Assembly (NCBI GenBank): GCA_011522905.1
Contig: WTIB01000101.1
Location: 11,319-21,460 of the forward strand
Source: Crocinitomicaceae bacterium
GTDB lineage: Bacteria; Bacteroidota; Bacteroidia; Flavobacteriales_D; Crocinitomicaceae
Reading direction: 5' to 3'
Length of the DNA stretch: 10,142 bases
In this document: in pieces, positions 1 to 5,178 of the stretch
Numbering within the stretch: the first letter of the stretch is position 1
How the letters are laid out: the number at the start of each line of letters is the position of its first letter
Position numbers and translations under genes: made by a program
Notes under the pieces: model-generated
Told to the model about the DNA's origin: nothing
Databases searched by the model: none
What the model saw: the letters and a program-made list of their open reading frames with translations, nothing else

Positions 1-31
1 GGTGTTGCTTTGTAATTGTAAACTACAAATT

Positions 32-433
32 ATGAAGCTACTAACTGACGACGAAAATTTCCGTGAATATCTAATGGGCTTTGATGAATTAAGAGTCCGT
101 GATATTGGTAATGAATACATTCCCACCCAGATAAAAAAACAGTCATTAAAGGAATGTGCCGAGTACTTATGTGAATATGTACATGATAACTTCAATGTTT
201 CATCCATAGATTTAGAGGCACCAGATGAAGTTCAACAAGCACAAGTGGTTTCCTACATTGACCAATTATCTAGAGGAATGATTCATTCCTTTTACGATGG
301 TTACATGGAATCATATGGAGTCATAGAAGATTTAATGATTCTGAACGAATACAATAGAATTGAGCTTATCCAAAGACTTACAGGACGACCCATGGATTAT
401 CTCGAGCTAATAAATCGAGAAATTCTAAATTAA
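32..433 (+). CDS. Hypothetical acidic protein, unknown function
   Basis: I do not recognise this protein. From the ATG at 32 it is 133 residues long, with no signal peptide or membrane segment, so it is probably cytoplasmic. It looks mostly helical and acidic; visible landmarks are a KECAEYLCEYV stretch about a third of the way in and a C-terminal run RIELIQRLTGRPMDYLELI. The frame stays open to the window edge through a GTG at 2 and a TTG at 5, so a start further upstream cannot be excluded. I prefer ATG 32 because the residues before it (LLCNCKLQI) do not look like a continuation of the fold. No Shine-Dalgarno sequence precedes it, and TTGCTTTG at 5-12 is one base off a -7 box. It is the only plus-strand gene here, and its TAA overlaps the stop of the converging CAP gene. 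It is a credible gene: the frame is open throughout and the composition is protein-like. Confidence 0.7.
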   Translation: MKLLTDDENFREYLMGFDELRVRDIGNEYIPTQIKKQSLKECAEYLCEYVHDNFNVSSIDLEAPDEVQQAQVVSYIDQLSRGMIHSFYDGYMESYGVIEDLMILNEYNRIELIQRLTGRPMDYLELINREILN

Positions 434-963
434 GGCTCGGGTTCGGGGTAATGTCCGAACCAAACTGTAGCATAACCCTCGTACATCCCTATGCCAATGG
501 CCTCCCATTTGGTATCCCAAATACCTTTATTGACAATTACATTATTATGTGCTGTGCTTAATTTCCACGTATTGAGAGCCTCCTCCGGAGTTAATTCGTC
601 AGAACTTACACATGAAATCTCATATCCGGGAAATTTGTAACTACTCAATTCTTTTGGCTTGTCCCACATGCAGCTTGCTTTGGAATGGTCAGAGGTATAG
701 CAGCAAGAAGTCCATTTTCCATTTTCAGACCAGCTGTGTGCATTACAATTTCCCACATCTGGTCGGTTTTCAGCAAGATCTTTACTATGTGTTTGAGCAA
801 CATACGTCAATGATGGTGACAAAGGAATTTTAGGTAGATTCTTACGCTTTCTATAGGCCATAATAAGCTCATACAATTCCTTTTCATTCTTCGTCAATTC
901 TTGAGTAAAACCGAATGAAACGGAAAATATTAGAGTCAATATTAAAAAGCATTGTGCTTTCAA
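430..963 (-). CDS. Secreted CAP-domain (SCP/PR1-like) protein
   Basis: The product is a 177-residue exported protein. Residues 1-21 form a signal peptide (basic start, hydrophobic LILTLIFSVSFGF, probable cleavage after FTQ). The rest resembles the CAP/SCP/PR-1 fold: an N-terminal helix NEKELYELIMAYRKRKNLP, then L..VAQTHSKDLA, a His in NAHSW (H76), a Glu in GYEIS (E115) and a His in STAHNN (H139), which are the probable counterparts of the CAP cavity residues, and a closing ATVWFGHY strand. Mature cysteines at 73, 87, 88, 98 and 118 suggest disulfides; the WSENGKWTSCCYTSDH region is typical of a Bacteroidota subgroup. There is no lipobox. The start is TTG at 961-963: between the upstream in-frame TAA and the signal peptide there is no ATG or GTG. 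It lies 28 bases after hpf with no terminator between them, so it may be read through from that operon. The biochemical role of bacterial CAP proteins is mostly unknown. Confidence 0.85.
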   Translation of the reverse strand: MKAQCFLILTLIFSVSFGFTQELTKNEKELYELIMAYRKRKNLPKIPLSPSLTYVAQTHSKDLAENRPDVGNCNAHSWSENGKWTSCCYTSDHSKASCMWDKPKELSSYKFPGYEISCVSSDELTPEEALNTWKLSTAHNNVIVNKGIWDTKWEAIGIGMYEGYATVWFGHYPEPEP

Positions 964-991
964 TACACGGAGAGATTAATGATTTTTTGTG

Positions 992-1279
992 CTAACGCGA
1001 TTTATCCTTCATGATTTGCCTTCTGAGTGCCTCTACCGCAACATTCGTTGCTTCTTCAAAACTCTTACATTGTTTCTTTGCGAATAAATCTTTACCTGGC
1101 ACGTGTAATTTAATTTCAGTTATTTTGTTCTCTTTCTCACGATCTTTATCAAGTCTTAAATATACTTCTGCAGAAACAATTTGATCATTGAATTGCTCTA
1201 ATTTATTGAGTCTTTCCTGAATGAATGACAATAATTTTTTGTCTGCTTTGAAATGAATGGCGTGCATTTGAGTATCCAT
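992..1279 (-). CDS. hpf: Ribosome hibernation-promoting factor, short form
   Basis: This 95-residue protein belongs to the HPF/RaiA (sigma-54 modulation) family, which binds the 30S decoding region in stationary phase and blocks tRNA and mRNA sites on idle ribosomes. The family pattern is visible: an initial strand MHAIHFKADKKL, a first helix LLSFIQERLNKLEQF, strands around SAEVYLRL and ITEIKLHVPGKDLFA, and a second helix SFEEATNVAVEALRRQI ending in a basic tail. It has only the N-terminal domain; the C-terminal dimerisation domain of long HPF is absent, so dimer (100S) formation by this protein alone is not expected. The start codon lies two bases after the xerC stop, so the two are almost certainly cotranscribed and probably translationally coupled. 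The rpsU-xerC-hpf order is common in Bacteroidota. No Shine-Dalgarno sequence is visible. Confidence 0.93.
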   Translation of the reverse strand: MDTQMHAIHFKADKKLLSFIQERLNKLEQFNDQIVSAEVYLRLDKDREKENKITEIKLHVPGKDLFAKKQCKSFEEATNVAVEALRRQIMKDKSR

Positions 1280-1281
1280 AT

Positions 1282-2160
1282 TTAACTGGTTTTATGCCCA
1301 CGTGGGTGAGCTTGTGAATAAATTGAATTTAACTGCGCGAACGAATTGTGAGTATATACCTGAGTAGCTGAGAGGTTGGCATGCCCTAGTAAATCCTTAA
1401 GGGTTTCCAAACCTGTACCTCTGTTGAGCATGTGCGTTGCAAAGGTGTGTCTTAAGATATGTGGACTCTTTTTATCTAAACTCGTTACCTTTCCAAGATA
1501 ATAATTTATTTTTCGATAAGCAAAAGTTGGATATAGTTTATTACCACTGTCGAGCAATAAAAGATTCTCGCATTTAGAAGAAATCTCTTTCCGAAGTTCA
1601 AGGTACTCCTGAATCTGTTGAACAAGATCATCAGAGATGGGTATGATTCTTTCTTTATTCCTTTTCCCTAACACTTTAATTTGATTGCCTTGAATATCCT
1701 TAAGCGTTAAACCAATTAATTCACTCAATCGAATTCCAGTTTGATAAAAAAGCTCTAACATCAGTGCATCTCGTTTTCCACTGTAATCATCAGAAAATAA
1801 TTCCTCAATTTTTGATGGTAGCAATTCAGATTCTTTTGCAAAAACGGGCAAATGTTTTTCGTTTTTGGGTCCCTGTACTTTTGTCATAGGAGAATGGTCT
1901 ATCAATCCTTCCTTGCGCATCCACTTATAAAAGGTACGTAAGGATGCCAATTTTCGATTGACGGATTTATTTTTCATTCCACCTTCAATCAAATAAACAA
2001 TCCAAGAACGGATAAAGGCCGAGGACAAATCAGCAAACTCAGATATTTTTTTTACCTCGGCAAATTCAACAAATGCATTTAAATCTTGGCCATATGCGAG
2101 TACTGTATGCTCGGAATACCGCTTTTCAAATTGAAGATACGAAGTGAATTTATCAAACAT
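1282..2160 (-). CDS. xerC: Tyrosine recombinase XerC/XerD type
   Basis: The product is a 292-residue Xer-family recombinase, the usual length for proteins that resolve chromosome dimers at dif together with a partner. An N-terminal SAM-like core-binding domain (about 1-85, with SEHTVLAYGQDL) is followed by the catalytic domain. The active-site set is complete: R144 in TGIRLSEL, K166 in LGKRNKE, H234 and R237 in HILRHTFATHML, H260 in LLGHANL, and the nucleophile Y269 in TQVYTH. The start at 2158-2160 matches the family N-terminus (short lead, then YLQFEKRYSEHT). The gene sits between rpsU and hpf, a conserved housekeeping position that argues against a phage or integron integrase. Its ATG directly follows the U-tract of the rpsU terminator and I see no promoter of its own, so expression probably depends on read-through. 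The XerC versus XerD assignment is not certain from sequence alone. Confidence 0.93.
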   Translation of the reverse strand: MFDKFTSYLQFEKRYSEHTVLAYGQDLNAFVEFAEVKKISEFADLSSAFIRSWIVYLIEGGMKNKSVNRKLASLRTFYKWMRKEGLIDHSPMTKVQGPKNEKHLPVFAKESELLPSKIEELFSDDYSGKRDALMLELFYQTGIRLSELIGLTLKDIQGNQIKVLGKRNKERIIPISDDLVQQIQEYLELRKEISSKCENLLLLDSGNKLYPTFAYRKINYYLGKVTSLDKKSPHILRHTFATHMLNRGTGLETLKDLLGHANLSATQVYTHNSFAQLNSIYSQAHPRGHKTS

Positions 2161-2186
2161 AAAAAAAGGAGTCTAATGACTCCTTT
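2161..2186 (-). terminator. Intrinsic terminator of rpsU, abutting the xerC start
   Basis: On the minus strand a perfect 9-bp stem, AAAGGAGTC paired with GACTCCTTT around an ATTA loop (arms 2178-2186 and 2165-2173), runs into seven T residues (2161-2167; three of them also close the stem). This is a classical rho-independent terminator 25 bases after the rpsU stop. The base directly after the T run is the A of the xerC ATG, so terminated RNA ends at the xerC start and read-through RNA begins xerC translation beside the hairpin. Confidence 0.88.
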
Positions 2187-2211
2187 AAATAACGTATATT
2201 TTTGAAGAAGG

Positions 2212-2403
2212 TTACCCTTCCAATGATTGCATTCTCTGCTTGTAAGAAGCGCGAATTACTTCCTGTCTTCTTGTAACTGAAGGTTTTTCAAATTGCTTTC
2301 TTTCTCTCAGTTGCAACATTACCTTAGTTTTTTCGAACTTCTTTTTATACTTTTTTAAAGCTCTTTCAATGTTTTCGCCTTCTTTTATAGGTATAATTAA
2401 CAT
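2212..2403 (-). CDS. rpsU: 30S ribosomal protein bS21
   Basis: This 63-residue, strongly basic protein is bS21, which sits on the 30S platform beside the anti-Shine-Dalgarno region of 16S rRNA. Family features are the start LIIPIKEGENIERALKKYKKKFEKT, the basic helix LRERKQFEKPSVTRRQE and the C-terminal segment RASYKQRMQSLEG; the length matches Bacteroidota S21. A strong promoter lies just upstream (2436-2466) and a strong terminator just downstream (2165-2186), so it can be made as a short monocistronic message while read-through feeds xerC and hpf. The leader from the predicted transcription start to the ATG has no GG dinucleotide, so there is no Shine-Dalgarno sequence. That is notable because flavobacterial rpsU is one of the few genes reported to keep a strong one for autoregulation. 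Confidence 0.95.
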   Translation of the reverse strand: MLIIPIKEGENIERALKKYKKKFEKTKVMLQLRERKQFEKPSVTRRQEVIRASYKQRMQSLEG

Positions 2404-2435
2404 AATAAACAGATATTTTAATTTATATCGGACTG

Positions 2436-2466
2436 CAAAGATAAGCTATTTTATATATGTTCCAAC
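2436..2466 (-). promoter_or_regulatory. Bacteroidota-type promoter of rpsU
   Basis: On the minus strand the -7 box is TATCTTTG (2436-2443), an exact match to the phylum consensus TAnnTTTG. An upstream TTGG (2463-2466) acts as the -33 box, 19 bases away. The predicted start of transcription is near 2429, giving a leader of about 26 bases. The -33 box lies just before the acyl-CoA dehydrogenase stop, so the promoter fills the 66-base gap. Confidence 0.8.
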
Positions 2467-2469
2467 AAA

Positions 2470-3609
2470 TTATTTCAAAATTTCTCTCGAAATCACGATT
2501 TTCTGAATTTCTGATGTCCCCTCACCTATAGTCATTAACTTGGAATCTCTTAAAAACTTCTCAGCAGGGTATTCCTTAGTATATCCATATCCTCCCATAA
2601 TTTGAACAGCTTCATTTCCACATTTGACAGAAACCTCAGAAGCATAATATTTTGCATACGCTCCTGCTTTCGTTACTGGTTTTTTTGAGTTCTTTAAATA
2701 AGCAGCTTGAAATGTTAATAATTCAGCCGCTTCGATTTCAGTGGCCATATCCGCTAATTTGAAAGCAATCGCTTGAAACTTTCCAATAGGTTTTCCAAAC
2801 TGTTCTCTTTCTTTTGCATATTGAACAGAAGCCTCGTATGCCCCGCGTGCCACACCACAGCTCAATGAGGCAATAGATATCCTTCCTCCATCAAGAACCT
2901 TCATTGCCTGCTTAAAACCTTCTCCTACATTTCCGATTACATTTTCTTTAGGTACTCGAACATTATCAAAAATGAGTTCGGCAGTTTCACTAGCGCGAAC
3001 ACCAAGCTTGTCCTTTATTTTAACGGCTGAAAACCCGGGCGTTCCTTTTTCTATAATAAAGGCAGTGATGCCATTGCTATCTAGAAGCTCCCCCGTTCGA
3101 ATTAAAACAACCGCAACATCGCCAGATAATCCATGCGTAATCCAGTTTTTCGTACCGTTTATGATCCAATCATCTCCATCCTGAACAGCCGTTGTTTTCA
3201 TCCGCATGGCATCTGAGCCTGTATTTGCCTCTGTAAGCCCCCATGCACCTATCCATTCTCCACTAGCCAATTTTGGTAGATATTTTTTCTTTTGTTCTTC
3301 ATTTCCATGATAAAGAATGTGACCTGTGCACAACGAATTATGAGCAGCAACGCTCAATCCGATTCCACCGCAAACCTTCCCCAATTCCATTAACGCTGTT
3401 GCGTATTCAAAATACCCAAATCCAGCACCCCCATATTCTTCAGGTACAAAAATTCCCAATAAGCCCAATTCTCCCATCTTCTTCATGGTTTCAACAGGGA
3501 AAATCTCTTCACTATCCCATTTATTCAAATTTGGTCGGATTTCCTTTTCAGCAAAATCACGAACCATTTGTGAAATCATTATTTGATTTTCATTAAGCTC
3601 AAAATTCAT
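2470..3609 (-). CDS. Acyl-CoA dehydrogenase (FAD-dependent)
   Basis: This 379-residue protein is a full-length short/branched-chain-type acyl-CoA dehydrogenase, which oxidises an acyl-CoA to the trans-2-enoyl-CoA with FAD and passes electrons to ETF. The order of domains is standard: an N-terminal helical domain (1-120), a beta domain with the family signature GAWGLTEANTGSD (121-133) and NGTKNWITHG (151-160), and a C-terminal helical domain with REQFGKPIGKFQAIAFKLADM and QIMGGYGYTKEYP. The probable catalytic base is E363 in IGEGTSEIQ, the position used by short- and medium-chain enzymes. The exact substrate (butyryl-, isovaleryl- or 2-methylbutyryl-CoA) cannot be read from the sequence. It lies 25 bases after apt with no terminator, so it is probably cotranscribed with it, although the two pathways are unrelated. 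No Shine-Dalgarno sequence precedes the ATG. Confidence 0.95.
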   Translation of the reverse strand: MNFELNENQIMISQMVRDFAEKEIRPNLNKWDSEEIFPVETMKKMGELGLLGIFVPEEYGGAGFGYFEYATALMELGKVCGGIGLSVAAHNSLCTGHILYHGNEEQKKKYLPKLASGEWIGAWGLTEANTGSDAMRMKTTAVQDGDDWIINGTKNWITHGLSGDVAVVLIRTGELLDSNGITAFIIEKGTPGFSAVKIKDKLGVRASETAELIFDNVRVPKENVIGNVGEGFKQAMKVLDGGRISIASLSCGVARGAYEASVQYAKEREQFGKPIGKFQAIAFKLADMATEIEAAELLTFQAAYLKNSKKPVTKAGAYAKYYASEVSVKCGNEAVQIMGGYGYTKEYPAEKFLRDSKLMTIGEGTSEIQKIVISREILK

Positions 3610-3634
3610 GTTGATTGATTGTTTTTATTCTAAA

Positions 3635-4165
3635 TTAATAGCGCACTAAATTAATAATATTGGAAGAATGATTTTGAAGCTTTTCCTGGCCATTCAGAAA
3701 TTCAAGTGCCACCAAAAAATTAAATCCGTATACATTTCCTCCACACTTTTTAATTAATTCTGCAGCTGCGTCGGCAGAGCCTCCCGTAGCCAATAAGTCA
3801 TCGTGAATCAATACATTTTGTCCACGCTGAACAGCATCTTCATGCATCTCGATAACGGCACTTCCGTATTCGAGATCATATGAATGACTAATTTTCTTAT
3901 ATGGCAGTTTCCCTTTTTTTCTAATTAAGATAAAAGGAACATCCAAAGCCATTGCCAATGGGTATCCAAATAGGAACCCCCTACTTTCTATTCCTGCAAT
4001 TGCATCGATTGGTTTATCCTGATATAATTGTCTCAGATATTCTAAAGTTTCTTTAGACATTTTGGGATCCAGCATTATCGTTGAAATGTCCTTAAATAAT
4101 ATCCCAGGTTTAGGAAAATCAGGAACATCACGAATAACTGTCTTCAATTTATCTTCCAATGTCAT
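3635..4165 (-). CDS. apt: Adenine phosphoribosyltransferase
   Basis: The product salvages adenine: adenine plus PRPP gives AMP and pyrophosphate, in the cytoplasm. At 176 residues it has the usual length. Family landmarks are IRDVPDFPKPGILFKDI near the N-terminus, AGIESRGFLFG (57-67), the flexible-loop segment RKKGKLPYK (82-90), the ELEYGS-like segment DLEYGS, and the PRPP-binding loop VLIHDDLLATGGSADA (118-133). Compared with the common VDDLLATGGT form the loop has His before the Asp pair and Ser after the Gly pair; both are mild changes that should not abolish PRPP binding. A -7 promoter box ends four bases before the ATG, implying a nearly leaderless message. The acyl-CoA dehydrogenase follows 25 bases downstream. 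The 139-base gap upstream of the gene holds no other gene that I can support. Confidence 0.95.
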   Translation of the reverse strand: MTLEDKLKTVIRDVPDFPKPGILFKDISTIMLDPKMSKETLEYLRQLYQDKPIDAIAGIESRGFLFGYPLAMALDVPFILIRKKGKLPYKKISHSYDLEYGSAVIEMHEDAVQRGQNVLIHDDLLATGGSADAAAELIKKCGGNVYGFNFLVALEFLNGQEKLQNHSSNIINLVRY

Positions 4166-4169
4166 GTTG

Positions 4170-4177
4170 CAAATTTA
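4170..4177 (-). promoter_or_regulatory. Putative -7 box of apt, near-leaderless
   Basis: TAAATTTG on the minus strand matches the Bacteroidota -7 consensus TAnnTTTG exactly. Only CAAC separates it from the apt ATG, so transcription should begin at or within a few bases of the start codon. There is no good TTG at the -33 distance, only a T-rich stretch slightly further up (about 4201-4204), so the call rests on one box and on position. Confidence 0.5.
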
Positions 4178-4304
4178 ACCAAGCTTTATGAGGTTTTATG
4201 AAAATCGAGCAAATAAATTTAATTGAAATAACAAGGAACTAAAAATACCATTCTCCTTTATTAGTATGAACAGCAAATAACATAATATTGTTTATGGTCT
4301 AAGG

Positions 4305-5162
4305 CTATAAGCTTAAATATGGAAGTAGTCGCTGAAACTCTTCCTCATTAATTAATTTAGATTCCAAAATCTCTTGTAATTCGTTGTATCCATCTTTTTG
4401 CATACGCATTTTAATTATTGAATTGGCCTGGTAATAATCCAAATAGGGATGGGATCTTAAATCTTCTAAGCTACAAGTATTTACATTGATCTTCTTTATT
4501 TTATTTGTATCAATACTCAATTGAGGCAGGAGTTTTTCATAGGTTTCTAATCGCATTTTCCAAACCTCTAAAAGCTGCTCTATAAATACAAAGCCTCCTA
4601 GCTCATTTTTATATTTTAAAATCTGTTTTGCGTAAAACTCACCAACTCCATTTAATTCAATTAAATCTTCTTTACTGGCAGCATTTATTTCTAAAAGAGG
4701 AAGAGGTTTGACCACTGAGTCTTTTATAACTGTAAATTCAGTGATTTGCTTTTCATAAAATGTAGAATCTTTAATTAGATCATATACCTCGGTGGGCATT
4801 ACATATATTTTTTCTAAAGCACTATTTGAATAAATACCCCGCTGAACAAAATTTAATATAGATTGACTCTGTTTAACAGATAGCCCTAATGCCATCCAGT
4901 CATCTAAGGAATAATCGTTTGGGTTAAATCTACTTTTAGGTGGAAAATACTTTTTGCCTTTTTTACGAGGTTTCACTTTTTTTTCTGTATTCGATAATCT
5001 TTTAGATTCGAAGCGTTCGACACTCTCCGTAGTAATTATCAATTCCTCTGGATCACTATAATGATTCAGTATTCTTGGAATTAATAAAATAATTAGACCT
5101 ATGAGAAATAATATAATAATCCCTTTTCTCTTGCGCTTGGAAATATAAAATGATTCTTTTAT
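4305..5162 (-). CDS. Membrane-anchored helix-hairpin-helix protein, ComEA-like; start uncertain
   Basis: Three helix-hairpin-helix units are visible in the soluble part: FNPNDYSLDDWMALGLSVKQSQSIL, then LEINAASKEDLIELNGVGEFYAKQI (the only one with a clean GVG hairpin), then KINVNTCSLEDLRSHPYL. Such units bind DNA backbone non-specifically; this arrangement is typical of Bacteroidota ComEA-family proteins linked to DNA uptake. The first usual start is a TTG at 5040-5042, giving 245 residues and no membrane segment. The frame is open for 42 more codons, up to a TAG at 5169-5171, and these encode KESFYISKRKRKG followed by a hydrophobic helix IIILFLIGLIILLIP (about 5076-5120). This is the basic-plus-anchor N-terminus expected for the family. 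No ATG, GTG or TTG lies in those codons, so I place the start provisionally at ATA 5160-5162 (285 residues); ATT at 5142-5144 is an alternative. It follows the symporter by about 16 bases, probably in one operon. Confidence 0.8.
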   Translation of the reverse strand: MKESFYISKRKRKGIIILFLIGLIILLIPRILNHYSDPEELIITTESVERFESKRLSNTEKKVKPRKKGKKYFPPKSRFNPNDYSLDDWMALGLSVKQSQSILNFVQRGIYSNSALEKIYVMPTEVYDLIKDSTFYEKQITEFTVIKDSVVKPLPLLEINAASKEDLIELNGVGEFYAKQILKYKNELGGFVFIEQLLEVWKMRLETYEKLLPQLSIDTNKIKKINVNTCSLEDLRSHPYLDYYQANSIIKMRMQKDGYNELQEILESKLINEEEFQRLLPYLSL

Positions 5163-5178
5163 AAACTTCTAATTTTAA

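Noticed and set aside
440..461. Inverted repeat GGTTCGG / CCGAACC near the end of the CAP gene, considered as a terminator.
   Set aside because: It lies within the coding sequence (HYPEPEP tail), has an 8-base loop and no T run follows on either strand; the PEPEP codons explain the repetition.
1282..2160. Tyrosine recombinase as sign of a phage, integron or conjugative element.
   Set aside because: It has Xer length and motifs, a conserved place between rpsU and hpf, and no att-like repeats or mobile genes nearby.
4196..4262. Short minus-strand ORF (MVFLVPCYFN) behind AAAGGAG in the gap upstream of apt.
   Set aside because: It has ten codons only, the SD is too close to the ATG, and there is no family resemblance; the gap holds nothing else I can support.
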